A DNA stretch of 64,000 bases from NCBI RefSeq assembly GCF_014650175.1, contig NZ_BMUL01000006.1, positions 310,001 to 374,000 on the forward strand, read 5' to 3'. Of the stretch, positions 7,831-20,087 are shown piece by piece. The stretch is from Streptomyces termitum. GTDB lineage: Bacteria; Actinomycetota; Actinomycetes; Streptomycetales; Streptomycetaceae. The position numbers and the translations under genes were made by a program. The stretch's first letter is position 1. Every line of letters begins with the position of its first letter. Under the pieces are notes generated by a model that worked only from the letters and a program-made list of their open reading frames with translations, searched no databases and was not told the origin of the DNA.

Positions 7831-8745
7831 TCAGGACTGCTGGTGCAGTCCGAGATTCTCGTAGATCTCCAGTGTCGCGGTGGAGCTGTTGAGCGTGATG
7901 AAGTGCAGCCCGGGGACGCCCTCGGACAGCAGACGCGCGCAGAACTCCGTCGCGAACTCGATACCGATGGAGCGTACAGCGGCGGCGTCGTCCTTGACCG
8001 CGAGGATGCGGTCTTTCACGTCCGGGGGGAAGGCCGCGTTGCTCAGCTGGGGCAGCCGGTCGAGGGTCTTCGCGGTCACGACGGGCATGACCTCGGGGAT
8101 GATCGGGGTGTCGCAGCCCGCCTTCTCGACGCTGTCGCGCAGCCGCAGGTAGTTCTCCGGGTCGAAGAACATCTGGGTGATCGCGTAGTCGGCGCCGGCG
8201 CGGCACTTGTCGACGAAGTGGCGGACGTCGGTGTCCCAGTCCGTGGACCGGGGGTGCATCTCGGGGAAGGCGGCGACGCCGACGCAGAAGTCGCCGGAGT
8301 CCTTGATGAGCCGGACCAGGTCGGCGGCGTAGGCGACGCCCTGGGGGTGCTCGATCCAGTCGCCCAGCGGGTCGCCGGGCGGGTCGCCGCGCAGCGCCAG
8401 CATGTTGCGGATGCCCGCGTCGGCGTACCGGCCGAGGACGTTGCGCAGTTCGGCGACGGAGTGGTCGACGGCGGTGAGGTGGGCGACCGGGGTGAGCGTG
8501 GTGTCCGAGGCGATCTTCTGGGTGGCCTTGACGGTGCCGCCGCGGGTGGAGCCGCCGGCGCCGTAGGTCACGGAGACGAAGCTGGGGCCGACGGCCTCGA
8601 CGCGGCGCATGGCGTTCCAGAGGACCTGCTCGCCCTTCGCGGTCCGGGGGGCGTAGAACTCGAAGGAGTACGACGTGCCGGAGGCGAGGATGTCGCGGAC
8701 CGTGCGGGCGCGGTCCGGCCGGACGGAAGCGGTTCCAAGGGCCAT
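7831..8745 (-). CDS. metF: Methylenetetrahydrofolate reductase
   Basis: A 304-residue TIM-barrel flavoprotein that reduces 5,10-methylenetetrahydrofolate to 5-methyltetrahydrofolate, the methyl donor for methionine synthesis. Family landmarks are the SFEFYAPRT strand near the N-terminus with its conserved Glu, the [12 protein letters not shown] block, the [10 protein letters not shown] block and the ITQMFFD strand. The length is normal for bacterial MetF. The gene is separated from thiE by a hairpin terminator at 8835-8862. No SAM or B12 riboswitch was seen directly upstream. Confidence 0.95.
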   Translation of the reverse strand: MALGTASVRPDRARTVRDILASGTSYSFEFYAPRTAKGEQVLWNAMRRVEAVGPSFVSVTYGAGGSTRGGTVKATQKIASDTTLTPVAHLTAVDHSVAELRNVLGRYADAGIRNMLALRGDPPGDPLGDWIEHPQGVAYAADLVRLIKDSGDFCVGVAAFPEMHPRSTDWDTDVRHFVDKCRAGADYAITQMFFDPENYLRLRDSVEKAGCDTPIIPEVMPVVTAKTLDRLPQLSNAAFPPDVKDRILAVKDDAAAVRSIGIEFATEFCARLLSEGVPGLHFITLNSSTATLEIYENLGLHQQS

Positions 8746-8834
8746 ACGGGCAGGTTAGACGGGGTCCGGGCAAGCACGTGCATCGCGTCCGCCTTGTGGA
8801 CACCTTTTCGGACACCGGTACGCCCCCGGTCCCG

Positions 8835-8862
8835 GCGCCGCGCCCGGCCGGGGGCGCGGCGC
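8835..8862 (-). terminator. Hairpin downstream of thiE
   Basis: Perfect 11-bp GC stem (8835-8845 with 8852-8862) around a 6-base loop, just past the thiE stop on the minus strand. No T run follows, as is usual in Streptomyces. Confidence 0.5.
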
Positions 8863-8870
8863 GCGCGGGG

Positions 8871-9524
8871 TCAGGCCCCGGCCCGCTCCCGGACCCTCCT
8901 GGCCAGATCGGCGGCGGCCCCGGCCGGGTCGTCGGCCTCGGTGAGCGCGCGGACGACGACGATCCGGCGGGCGCCCGCGTCGAGCACCTCGTCCAGGTTG
9001 GCCGCGTCGATGCCGCCGATGGCGAACCAGGGCCGGTCCTGGGCGAGTCCGGCGGCGTACCGCACGAGGCCGAGGCCGGGGGCGTGCCGGCCGGGCTTGG
9101 TGGGGGTGGGCCAGCAGGGGCCGGTGCAGAAGTAGTCGACGCCGGGCTCGGCGGCGGCCGCGGCCACCTCGGACTCGGCGTGGCAGGAGCGGCCGGTCAG
9201 GACGGCGTCGCCGAGGATCGCGCGGGCGGCGGGGACGGGCAGGTCGCCCTGGCCGAGGTGGAGGACGTCGGCCCCGGCGGCGTGGGCGACGTCGGCGCGG
9301 TCGTTGACGGCGAGGAGCCTGCCGTGGCGGCGGGCGGCCTCGGCGAAGACCGCGAGGTGCTCCAGCTCCTCGGCGGCCTCCATGCCCTTGTCGCGGAGCT
9401 GGATCACGTCGACGCCGGAGGAGAGCACGGCGTCGAGGAAGGCGGGCAGGTCGCCCTGGCGCTTCCGGGCGTCGGTGCACAGGTAGAGCCGGGCGTCGGC
9501 GAGCCGTTCGCGAGGCGTGGGCAT
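8871..9524 (-). CDS. thiE: Thiamine-phosphate synthase
   Basis: A 217-residue TIM-barrel enzyme that couples hydroxymethylpyrimidine diphosphate to carboxylated thiazole phosphate. Visible family motifs are VIQLRDKGM (pyrophosphate contact), [20 protein letters not shown], a [17 protein letters not shown] block and the C-terminal [13 protein letters not shown]. The ATG at 9524 follows a GGGGGAA ribosome site. It is close to, but oriented away from, the thiOSG operon. The TPP riboswitch at 11343-11440 controls only the latter; I found no second TPP element here. Confidence 0.94.
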   Translation of the reverse strand: MPTPRERLADARLYLCTDARKRQGDLPAFLDAVLSSGVDVIQLRDKGMEAAEELEHLAVFAEAARRHGRLLAVNDRADVAHAAGADVLHLGQGDLPVPAARAILGDAVLTGRSCHAESEVAAAAAEPGVDYFCTGPCWPTPTKPGRHAPGLGLVRYAAGLAQDRPWFAIGGIDAANLDEVLDAGARRIVVVRALTEADDPAGAAADLARRVRERAGA

Positions 9525-9547
9525 GGTGGTTCCCCCCGTCGGGTGGT

Positions 9548-9580
9548 GCCGGCGCCGCGGCGCGGGGCCGCGGCGCCGGC
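9548..9580 (-). terminator. Strong hairpin between the Rv2175c-like gene and thiE
   Basis: Perfect 14-bp stem (9548-9561 with 9567-9580) with a 5-base loop, directly after the stop of the upstream minus-strand gene. It should insulate thiE from that gene. Confidence 0.55.
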
Positions 9581-9597
9581 CTGGTGGTCCGGGTGCG

Positions 9598-9963
9598 TCA
9601 GACGGCGAGCGCCTGGGCGCGGCGCTTCACCTCCGTGCCGCGATTCTCCCCGAGGGCCTGCGCGGGGGTGCCGGGCAGGGTCGGGTCCGGAGTGAAGAGC
9701 CACTCCAGCATCTCCTCGTCGGTGAAGCCGTCGTCCCGCAGCAGCGTCAGGGTGCCCACGAGGCCCTTGACGACCTTGCCGTCCTGGAGGAAGGCGGCGG
9801 GCACCTGGAGCGCGTTGTTCTCCCCGCGGCGGATGGCGATGAGCTGGCCCTCCTTCACCAGCTGCCGCACCCGGGTCACCTCGACGTCGAGCAGTTCGGC
9901 GATGTCGGGGAGGTAGAGCCAGGCGGGGACGAGAGCATCGATGTTTGCGTCAATCTCGGTCAC
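9598..9963 (-). CDS. Rv2175c-family DNA-binding protein
   Basis: A 121-residue protein with an N-terminal winged-helix-like segment ([24 protein letters not shown], about residues 18-41) followed by a small C-terminal domain. It matches the M. tuberculosis Rv2175c family. In that species the protein is a DNA-binding substrate of the Ser/Thr kinase PknL, encoded next door. Here a Ser/Thr kinase lies about 4 kb away, with a reductase and the thi operon between them, which hints that the kinase-substrate pair has been separated by insertion. GTG start at 9963. Confidence 0.88.
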   Translation of the reverse strand: MTEIDANIDALVPAWLYLPDIAELLDVEVTRVRQLVKEGQLIAIRRGENNALQVPAAFLQDGKVVKGLVGTLTLLRDDGFTDEEMLEWLFTPDPTLPGTPAQALGENRGTEVKRRAQALAV

Positions 9964-10032
9964 GGGACAAGCCTGCCATCCGGGACGGACGGCCGGTAGT
10001 CGGGCCCGTCCCGGCCGCCGCCGTCCGGGGTG

Positions 10033-11256
10033 CTACCGGACGGCGGACTTGAGCGGGACGGACGGGTCGGCGGCGCGGACGGGGTCGACGGGGGTGCCGG
10101 CCTCGATGAGCCTGCGGCCCTGGGCGAGGTCGCGGGGGCGGCCGACGGCGAGGAGCGCGACCGGCACCCCGGCGCGCAGCCAGAGCACGCTCCAGGCGGG
10201 TCCGGCCGGGTCGCCGCGCCGGACCATGGTGTCGGCGCCGGCGTGGTGGCCGGCGTACTGGACGAAGCGGCCGAACTGCTCGGACCAGAAGTACGGGACG
10301 GGGTCGTACGGCTCCGGGGCGGCGGCGGGGTCGCCGGTGACGGCGGCGGCGACGGTGCGGGGGCCCTGGAGGGCGTTGTCCCAGTGGTGGACGAGGAGCC
10401 GCTCGCCGTAGCGGGCGGAGGGGAAGGAGGCACAGTCGCCGACGGCGTACACGTCGGGCAGGGAGGTGCGCAGCCGGTCGTCGGCGGTGACGGCGCCGCT
10501 CGGGTCGAGGGCGACGCCGGAGCCGTCGAGCCAGCGGGTGGCGGGGCGGGCGCCGATGCCGACGACGACGGCGTCGGCGGGGAGTTCGCGGCCGTCGGCG
10601 AGGACGACCGCGCCGGGGCGGACGGTGTCCACGCGCGCGTGCGTGAGGAGTTCGGCGCCGTTCTCCGCGTACCAGCCGGCCATGGCGGTGGTGACCTCGT
10701 CGGGCAGGGCGCCGGAGAGGGGCAGCGGGGCGGCCTCGACGACGGTGACGGCGCAGCCGGCGGCGCGGGCGGCGGTGGCGAACTCGGCGCCGATCCAGCC
10801 GGCGCCGACCACGACGACGTCCTGTCCGCGGGCCAGGACGGGGGCGAGGCGGAGGGCGTCGTCGTAGGTGCGCAGCAGGTGGACGCCGGGGACGCCGTCG
10901 GTGCCGGGCAGGGTGAGCGGGTCGGCGCCGGTGGCAAGGACGAGGACGTCGTACCGGACGGGTCCGGCGGCGGTGGCGATCTCGTGGTCGGCGGGGCGCA
11001 GTCCGGTGACCTCCAGGCCCAGCCGGAGGTCGACGCCGAGGGAGGCGAAGTCGACGTCGAAGGCGGAGTGCTCGGCCTTGCCGAGGAGGACCGCCTTGGA
11101 GAGCGGGGGGCGGTCGTAGGGCGGGTGGGGTTCGGCACCGATGAGGGTGACGGGGCCCTCGAAGCCCTGTTCGCGCAGGGCGACGGCGGTCTGGACGCCC
11201 GCCATGCCCGCGCCGACGATCACGACGTGCCGCTGGGTCTGCTTCTGCTCGCTCAC
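10033..11256 (-). CDS. NAD(P)H/FAD-dependent reductase, ferredoxin-reductase type
   Basis: A 407-residue two-dinucleotide-fold flavoprotein. The FAD motif VVIVGAGMAGVQTA is at about residues 11-24, a second NAD(P)H motif VVVVGAGWIGAEFA lies mid-protein, and VYAVGDCASF is the C-terminal FAD block. The PPYDRPPLSK stretch is typical of rubredoxin/ferredoxin reductases and of the reductase components of dioxygenases or P450 systems. No partner ferredoxin is adjacent. GTG start at 11256. It diverges from the TPP riboswitch and thiO. Confidence 0.88.
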   Translation of the reverse strand: MSEQKQTQRHVVIVGAGMAGVQTAVALREQGFEGPVTLIGAEPHPPYDRPPLSKAVLLGKAEHSAFDVDFASLGVDLRLGLEVTGLRPADHEIATAAGPVRYDVLVLATGADPLTLPGTDGVPGVHLLRTYDDALRLAPVLARGQDVVVVGAGWIGAEFATAARAAGCAVTVVEAAPLPLSGALPDEVTTAMAGWYAENGAELLTHARVDTVRPGAVVLADGRELPADAVVVGIGARPATRWLDGSGVALDPSGAVTADDRLRTSLPDVYAVGDCASFPSARYGERLLVHHWDNALQGPRTVAAAVTGDPAAAPEPYDPVPYFWSEQFGRFVQYAGHHAGADTMVRRGDPAGPAWSVLWLRAGVPVALLAVGRPRDLAQGRRLIEAGTPVDPVRAADPSVPLKSAVR

Positions 11257-11342
11257 CCGCCCACCTTACGCATCTGACGAACCGTCAGGAAGGGAGGGCC
11301 CCTGTGACGCTCCGGCGGCGGGGGCTAGGGTGGCGGGCGTAC

Positions 11343-11440
11343 ACGACTCGCGGGAGCCCGGACGCACCGGGCTGAGAGGGAGGCTGGCCGGCCTCCGACC
11401 GTACGAACCTGATCCGGGTCATGCCGGCGAAGGGAGGGGC
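11343..11440 (+). promoter_or_regulatory. TPP riboswitch
   Basis: The leader contains the hallmark thi-box elements in the right order: a GCGGGAGCCC helix strand, GGGCTGAGAGGGA, a GACCGTACGAACCTGATCCGG block, and GTCATGCCGGCGAAGGGAGG near the 3' end. It lies directly upstream of thiO, with only about 10 bases between aptamer and start. The aptamer therefore probably masks the ribosome site (AGGGAGGGG) when TPP binds, that is, translational control. Confidence 0.95.
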
Positions 11441-11449
11441 GGGAACGCC

Positions 11450-13631
<2,182 letters not shown>

Positions 13632-13757
13632 CCCGGAGCGCCCCGGCGGGCGGGGGCGCGCCCGGGTCACGGGCGGGCGCGCGGTCACGTCACAAGCGTG
13701 CTGCGGAACGGGCCGCCGGGCGGAGGGCACCGGTGTGCGGCTCGTAGACTCGACGCC

Positions 13758-15671
13758 GTGGACACGACCCTTCAGGACCCCCTCGTCGGGCGGCTGCTCG
13801 ACGGCCGCTACCGCGTCGACGCGCGCATCGCCGTCGGCGGGATGGCCACGGTCTACCGGGCCGTCGACACCCGCCTCGACCGCGTCCTCGCGCTCAAGGT
13901 GATGCATCCGGCGCTCGCCGCCGACGCCGTCTTCGTCGAGCGGTTCATCCGCGAGGCGAAGTCCGTCGCCCGGCTGGCCCACCCCAACGTGGTCGCCGTC
14001 TTCGACCAGGGCGCCGAGGGCGCGTACGTCTACCTGGCCATGGAGTACGTCTCCGGCTGCACCCTGCGCGACGTGCTCCGCGAGCGCGGCGCGCTGCGGC
14101 CCCGGGCCGCCCTGGACATCCTGGAGCCGGTCCTCGCCGCGCTCGGCGCCGCCCACCGGGCCGGCTTCGTGCACCGCGACATGAAGCCGGAGAACGTCCT
14201 GATAGGGGACGACGGCCGGGTCAAGGTCGCCGACTTCGGGCTGGTCCGCTCGGTGGGTTCGGCGACCGCCACCACCGGCGCGGTCCTCGGCACCGTCTCC
14301 TACCTGGCCCCCGAGCAGATCGAGCACGGCACCGCCGACACCCGGGCCGACGTGTACGCCTGCGGGGTCGTCCTCTACGAGATGCTGACCGGCGGCAAGC
14401 CGCACTCCGGCGAGACCCCCGCCCAGGTGCTCTACCAGCACCTGCACACCGACGTGCCCGCCCCCTCCGAGGCCGTCCCCGGTCTGCCCGCCGCGCTGGA
14501 CGGGCTGGTCGCCGCCGCGTCCGCCCGCGACCCCGAGCGCCGCCCGCACGACGCGGTGGAGCTGCTGGGCCTGGTCCGGGAGGCGCGGGCGGGGCTCACC
14601 GACGCGCAGCTGGACACGGCGCCGCCGGCGGCACGGACCGAGGACCGGGACACCGGCGAGGACCGCACCAGCGTGATCGCCCGCCCGGTGGGGTCCGCCG
14701 ACCCGCAGCCGGTGCAGCACACCAGCCGCCTCGCGACCCCGCCCGCGCCGCCCGCCCGGACCGGCCGCCGGGGTCTGCGGAGCCTCCCGCGCGTCCCGCT
14801 CCTGATCGTCCTCGGCCTGCTGCTCGCCCTCGGCGTCGGCACCGGCGTCTGGTACATCAACGCCGGGCAGTTCACCCGCGTCCCCGCCGTCCTCGGCCAG
14901 ACCGAGGACGCCGCCCGCGCCCGGCTCGCCGACGCCGGTCTGGAGGCGGGCACCTCGAAGCGCGCCTTCAGCGACGTGTACGAGCGCGGCACCGTCATGG
15001 CCGTCGACCCGGCGCCCGGCGAGCGGATCCGGGGCAACACCGCGGTCACCCTGACCCTCTCCCGGGGCCCGGAGATCGTGAAGGTCCCCAACCTGAAGAA
15101 CAAGCCGCTGGCCGAGGCCCGCCGCGTCCTGACCGAACAGGGGCTCGCCCCCGGCGTGGTGACCAGCGCCTTCAGCGACAGCGTCCCGCAGGGCGCGGTG
15201 ATCGGCTCCGACCCGGAGCCGGGCACCGAGCGCGCCCCGGACTCGGCGGTGGCGCTGGTGGTCAGCAAGGGCTCGCCGGTGGACGTCCCCGACGTGACCG
15301 GCGAGACCGTCGCCGACGCCACCGCGGCCCTCCAGGACGCCGGCCTGAAGGTGACGGTCGCCCCGGAGCGGGTGTACTCCCCCGAGGACGCCGGAGCGGT
15401 CGCCGCCCAGTCCCTCCCCGAGGGCAGCCGGGCCGCGAAGGGCGACGCGGTCACCCTGACCGTCTCCAAGGGCCCCCGCCGGGTCGAGGTCCCGGACGTG
15501 GTCGGCATGACGACCGGCGAGGCCCGGCAGGAGCTGGAGGACGCGGGCTTCGAGGTGAAGGTCCAGAAGTCCTTCCCGTTCCTCGGCGACGAGGTCACCG
15601 GCCAGTCCGTCGAGGGCGGGGAGAGCGCCCCGGAGGGCTCCGTCGTCACCATCACCGTCAAGGGAATCTGA
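13758..15671 (+). CDS. PASTA-domain Ser/Thr protein kinase
   Basis: A 637-residue membrane receptor kinase. The cytoplasmic kinase domain (about residues 18-275) has the glycine loop IAVGGMATV (24-32), Lys47, the catalytic loop HRDMKPEN and a DFG motif. A Pro/Ala-rich juxtamembrane linker leads to one transmembrane helix (about 345-367). Four extracellular PASTA repeats follow (about 370-637), each starting with a V-P-x-V/L pattern and ending in a 'VTLTVSKG'-like strand. PASTA domains bind muropeptides or lipid II, so a role in sensing cell-wall state is likely. GTG 13758 was chosen from the family N-terminus. The Rv2175c-like gene at 9598 is a candidate substrate by analogy with mycobacteria. 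Confidence 0.95.
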   Translation: MDTTLQDPLVGRLLDGRYRVDARIAVGGMATVYRAVDTRLDRVLALKVMHPALAADAVFVERFIREAKSVARLAHPNVVAVFDQGAEGAYVYLAMEYVSGCTLRDVLRERGALRPRAALDILEPVLAALGAAHRAGFVHRDMKPENVLIGDDGRVKVADFGLVRSVGSATATTGAVLGTVSYLAPEQIEHGTADTRADVYACGVVLYEMLTGGKPHSGETPAQVLYQHLHTDVPAPSEAVPGLPAALDGLVAAASARDPERRPHDAVELLGLVREARAGLTDAQLDTAPPAARTEDRDTGEDRTSVIARPVGSADPQPVQHTSRLATPPAPPARTGRRGLRSLPRVPLLIVLGLLLALGVGTGVWYINAGQFTRVPAVLGQTEDAARARLADAGLEAGTSKRAFSDVYERGTVMAVDPAPGERIRGNTAVTLTLSRGPEIVKVPNLKNKPLAEARRVLTEQGLAPGVVTSAFSDSVPQGAVIGSDPEPGTERAPDSAVALVVSKGSPVDVPDVTGETVADATAALQDAGLKVTVAPERVYSPEDAGAVAAQSLPEGSRAAKGDAVTLTVSKGPRRVEVPDVVGMTTGEARQELEDAGFEVKVQKSFPFLGDEVTGQSVEGGESAPEGSVVTITVKGI

Positions 15672-15678
15672 GAAGCGC

Positions 15679-16530
15679 ATGCGCAACCCCGTCGGCGGCC
15701 ACGTCCCCGTGGCCGGCGGTCTCGCCACGGTCGGCCTCGGCTACGCCCGCGAGCTGGCGGCCGAGACCGTCCAGGTCTTCGTCGCCAACCCGCGCGGCTG
15801 GGCCACCCCGACCGGGAACCCGGCCCAGGACGAGCGGTTCCGCGAGGAGTGCGCGGCCGCGTCCCTGTCGGCCTGGGTGCACGCCCCGTACCTGATCAAC
15901 TTCGGCTCGCACACGGAGGCCACCGCCGAGAGGTCGGTGGAGTCGCTGCGCCACTCGCTGCGGCGCGGCCGGGAGATCGGCGCGCGGGGCGTGGTGGTGC
16001 ACACCGGCTCCGCGACCGGGGACCGCCCGCGCGCGCGGGCGCTGGCCCAGGTGCGCGAGCGCCTGCTGCCGCTGCTCGACGAGCTGACCCACGAGGACGA
16101 TCCGTACCTGCTCCTGGAGTCCACGGCCGGGCAGGGCTCCTCGCTCTGCTCGCGCGCGGAGGACTTCGGGCCGTACTTCGACGCGCTGGACCACCACCCC
16201 CGGCTGGGGATCTGCCTCGACACCTGCCACATCTTCGCGGCGGGCCACGACCTGGCGGAGCCGGGCGGGGCGGCGCGGACGCTGGACGAGCTGGTCGCCA
16301 CGGTCGGCGAGGGCCGGCTGCGGCTGATCCACGCGAACGACTCGAAGGACGTCGCGGGCGCGCGCAAGGACCGGCACGCCAACATCAACCTCGGCCACAT
16401 CGGCGAGGACGCCTTCCGCGAGCTGCTGCGCCATCCCGCCACCGAGGGCGTGCCGCTGATCATCGAGACGCCCGGCGGCAAGGAGGGGCACACCGCCGAC
16501 ATCGAGCTGCTCAAGAAGCTCCGCGACTGA
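15679..16530 (+). CDS. nfo: Endonuclease IV (AP endonuclease)
   Basis: A 283-residue TIM-barrel DNA-repair enzyme that cuts 5' of abasic sites using a trinuclear zinc centre. Metal-ligand regions visible in order are WVHAPYLIN, VVVHTGS, LLLESTAGQG, GICLDTCHIFAAGHD, LIHANDSKD, DRHANINLGHIG and IIETPGG. Its start is 7 bases after the kinase stop, so the two are probably cotranscribed; a functional link is not obvious. It converges on the sulfite-oxidase-like gene. Confidence 0.94.
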   Translation: MRNPVGGHVPVAGGLATVGLGYARELAAETVQVFVANPRGWATPTGNPAQDERFREECAAASLSAWVHAPYLINFGSHTEATAERSVESLRHSLRRGREIGARGVVVHTGSATGDRPRARALAQVRERLLPLLDELTHEDDPYLLLESTAGQGSSLCSRAEDFGPYFDALDHHPRLGICLDTCHIFAAGHDLAEPGGAARTLDELVATVGEGRLRLIHANDSKDVAGARKDRHANINLGHIGEDAFRELLRHPATEGVPLIIETPGGKEGHTADIELLKKLRD

Positions 16531-16621
16531 TCGTTCCCGATGGAGGAATACCCGGCGGGGTGCACGGTGACGCACGCGTACCACCACTGAGCGGGCGGGC
16601 GGCGCGGCGGCGGTCCGGGGG

Positions 16622-17290
16622 CTACAGCTCCGGGCCGTCGCCCGGCCCCTCCTGGTACGAGTAGCGCTGCTCCGTCCAGGGGTCGCCGAGGTTGTGGTAG
16701 CCCCGCTCCTCCCAGAAGCCCCGGCGGTCGGCCGTCATGTACTCCACGCCCCGGACCCACTTCGGGCCCTTCCAGGCGTACAGGTGCGGCACGACGAGCC
16801 GCAGCGGGAAGCCGTGCTCGGCGGTGAGCAGCTCGCCGTCCTTGTGGGTGGCGAAGACGGTGCGCTCGGCGGCGAAGTCGGAGAGCCGCATGTTGGCGCT
16901 GTAGCCGTACTCGGCCCAGACCATGACGTGGGTGACCTGCGGCGCGGGCGGCGCGAGCTCCAGGACGGTCCGGGCCAGGACCCCGCCCCACTCGGCTCCG
17001 GTCATGCTGAACTTGGTGACGCAGTGCAGGTCGGCCACGACCGCGGAGAACGGCAGGGCCGAGAACTCCTCGTGGTTCCAGCACCGCTTGTCGCCGTCGG
17101 CGGTCGCCCCGAAGACCCGGAACTCCCAGCGGTCCGGCTTGAACTTGGGCACGGGCCCGTAGTGGGTGACCGGCCAGCCTCGCTGGAGGCGCTGTCCGGG
17201 CGGAAGATCCGACGCGACACCCGGCGGCTGAACCGTCGAACGATCCGGCTGACCCGCTTCCCGGTGTACCCCGCTCTCCGGCTGACCCAT
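16622..17290 (-). CDS. Sulfite-oxidase-like molybdopterin oxidoreductase
   Basis: A 222-residue protein with the molybdopterin-binding fold of the sulfite oxidase family, in a compact cytoplasmic form without haem or dimerisation domains. DLHCVTKFSM contains the cysteine expected to ligate molybdenum. PLRLVVPHLYAWKGPKWV and the C-terminal YHNLGDPWTEQRYS are family blocks. The substrate is unknown. The start is ambiguous: ATG 17290 or ATG 17299, and neither has a strong ribosome site. No signal peptide is visible, unlike YedY/MsrP. Confidence 0.87.
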   Translation of the reverse strand: MGQPESGVHREAGQPDRSTVQPPGVASDLPPGQRLQRGWPVTHYGPVPKFKPDRWEFRVFGATADGDKRCWNHEEFSALPFSAVVADLHCVTKFSMTGAEWGGVLARTVLELAPPAPQVTHVMVWAEYGYSANMRLSDFAAERTVFATHKDGELLTAEHGFPLRLVVPHLYAWKGPKWVRGVEYMTADRRGFWEERGYHNLGDPWTEQRYSYQEGPGDGPEL

Positions 17291-17479
17291 GTCATCCATG
17301 GTGACAGACGGCGAGGGGTGGTCATGACCAGCCACCCGCCCGGCCGCGCCCATTCGGGCAAGTCCCACTAAGCCTGCACTTACTGGACGGCCTCCCCGGG
17401 GGATGCGAGGATGCGGCCGTCCACGCCCCGAGACGGGCCGGACACCCCGCGTGACGGAAGACGGAAGGAAGCTGGAGCG

Positions 17480-17956
17480 ATGCAGGGCGACCCCGAGGTC
17501 CTGGAGTTTCTGAACGAGCAGCTGACCGGCGAGCTGACGGCCATCAACCAGTACTGGCTGCACTACCGCATCCAGGACAACAAGGGCTGGACGAAGCTCG
17601 CGAAGTACACCCGCGAAGAGTCCATCGACGAGATGAAGCACGCGGACAAGCTGACCGAGCGCATCCTGATGCTCGACGGCCTGCCCAACTACCAGCGCCT
17701 CTTCCACGTGCGCGTCGGCCAGACGGTCACCGAGATGTTCCAGGCGGACCGCCAGGTCGAGGTGGAGGCGATCGACCGGCTCAGGCGGGGCATCGAGGTC
17801 ATGCGCGCCAAGGGCGACGTCACCTCGGCCAACCTCTTCGAGGAGATCCTCGCGGACGAGGAGCACCACATCGACTACCTGGACACCCAGCTCGAACTGA
17901 TCGAGTCGCTGGGCGAGGCGCTCTACCTCTCGACGCTCATCGAGCAGCCGAGCTAG
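17480..17956 (+). CDS. bfr: Bacterioferritin
   Basis: A 158-residue four-helix iron-storage subunit that assembles into a 24-mer, oxidises Fe(II) and stores it. Ferroxidase-centre residues fit the family numbering: Glu18, Glu51, His54, and EEHHIDYLD for the later Glu/His pair. Met52 is the expected haem ligand between subunits. ATG 17480 was chosen because it gives the standard N-terminus and follows GGAGCG. The gene converges with bfd and overlaps it by four bases, so store and release factor are encoded tail to tail. Confidence 0.96.
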   Translation: MQGDPEVLEFLNEQLTGELTAINQYWLHYRIQDNKGWTKLAKYTREESIDEMKHADKLTERILMLDGLPNYQRLFHVRVGQTVTEMFQADRQVEVEAIDRLRRGIEVMRAKGDVTSANLFEEILADEEHHIDYLDTQLELIESLGEALYLSTLIEQPS

Positions 17957-18213
17957 GCGGCCTCGGGGAGGGCGGCGGGGGCTGCTTCGGGCAGCTCCGC
18001 CGCGAGGGCGGGGGCGCCCCGGTCGAGGAGCTCGCGGCGCGGGCAGTCGCCGCGCCCGAGGAGGGCCTGGATGCGCCGGACGCAGGAACCGCAGTCGGTG
18101 CCCGCCTTGCAGGCGGAGGCGATCTGGCGGGGCGTGCAGGCGCCGGCCTCCGCGTGCTCCTTGACCTGCTTCTCCGTGACACCGAAGCATGAGCAGACGT
18201 ACACGCGGTTCAC
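17953..18213 (-). CDS. bfd: Bacterioferritin-associated ferredoxin
   Basis: An 86-residue [2Fe-2S] protein. The cysteine pattern CSC…CGSC (Cys7, Cys9, then CxxC near residue 41) is that of Bfd. Bfd passes electrons to bacterioferritin haem to release stored iron. The C-terminal 35 residues are an Ala/Pro/Glu-rich extension beyond the usual short Bfd. GTG start at 18213, just after a GGTGGGAG ribosome site. The iron box at 18230-18248 lies 17 bases upstream, consistent with induction under iron starvation. Confidence 0.92.
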   Translation of the reverse strand: MNRVYVCSCFGVTEKQVKEHAEAGACTPRQIASACKAGTDCGSCVRRIQALLGRGDCPRRELLDRGAPALAAELPEAAPAALPEAA

Positions 18214-18229
18214 CTCCCACCGAGATCGA

Positions 18230-18248
18230 TTAGGCTAACCTAACCTTA
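18230..18248 (-). promoter_or_regulatory. Iron box (DmdR/IdeR operator)
   Basis: On the minus strand the 19 bases read TAAGGTTAGGTTAGCCTAA. This matches the actinobacterial IdeR/DmdR consensus TWAGGTTAGSCTWACCTWA at 17 of 19 positions. It overlaps the presumed bfd promoter, so Fe(II)-loaded DmdR should repress bfd. Confidence 0.88.
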
Positions 18249-18279
18249 CCCGGCGGCCGGGGAGCGTAAAAGCCTTCGA

Positions 18280-18326
18280 TACGGCGATGGGGCGCGGATC
18301 ACAAGGATCCGCGCCCCATCGCCGTA
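18280..18326 (-). terminator. Perfect 21-bp hairpin downstream of aroH
   Basis: Arms 18280-18300 and 18306-18326 are perfectly complementary over 21 bases, with a 5-base loop (ACAAG). It begins 9 bases past the aroH stop. On the minus strand a TTTT run follows about 8 bases after the stem. It also shields the bfd promoter from read-through. Confidence 0.85.
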
Positions 18327-18335
18327 GCTGCTCAC

Positions 18336-19926
<1,591 letters not shown>

Positions 19927-19989
19927 ATGTACGCGCCCCAGACCCAGAACCAGAACTGGTGGTGGACCGTCCCTCCGGCGGCCCACTGA
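19927..19989 (+). CDS. trpL: trp leader peptide
   Basis: A 20-codon ORF with three consecutive Trp codons (tggtggtgg) at codons 12-14; the peptide core is NQNWWWTVPPAAH. Ribosome stalling at the Trp run when charged tRNA-Trp is scarce would change folding of the downstream RNA and prevent the terminator at 20013-20036 from forming. Streptomyces trpE leaders with a Trp run and a PAAH ending are known, which supports the call. It lies 98 bases before the anthranilate synthase start. Confidence 0.92.
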   Translation: MYAPQTQNQNWWWTVPPAAH

Positions 19990-20012
19990 CTGCGCGTACC
20001 CGAATCCACGCG

Positions 20013-20038
20013 AAGGCCGCCCGAGGGGCGGCCTTTCT
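20013..20038 (+). terminator. trp attenuator hairpin
   Basis: Perfect 10-bp stem (20013-20022 with 20026-20035) around a GAG loop, followed by TCT. It sits 24 bases after the leader-peptide stop and 50 bases before the trpE start, as expected of a transcription attenuator. Confidence 0.88.
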
Positions 20039-20087
20039 CGTACCCGCGAGGCCGTTCCTCTCCGCACCCCGACCGGAAGGAACCCCC

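Noticed and set aside
16540..16590. 17-codon ORF (16 residues, His-rich end) between nfo and the sulfite-oxidase-like gene
   Set aside because: No ribosome site and no known leader function in a convergent position; most likely chance.
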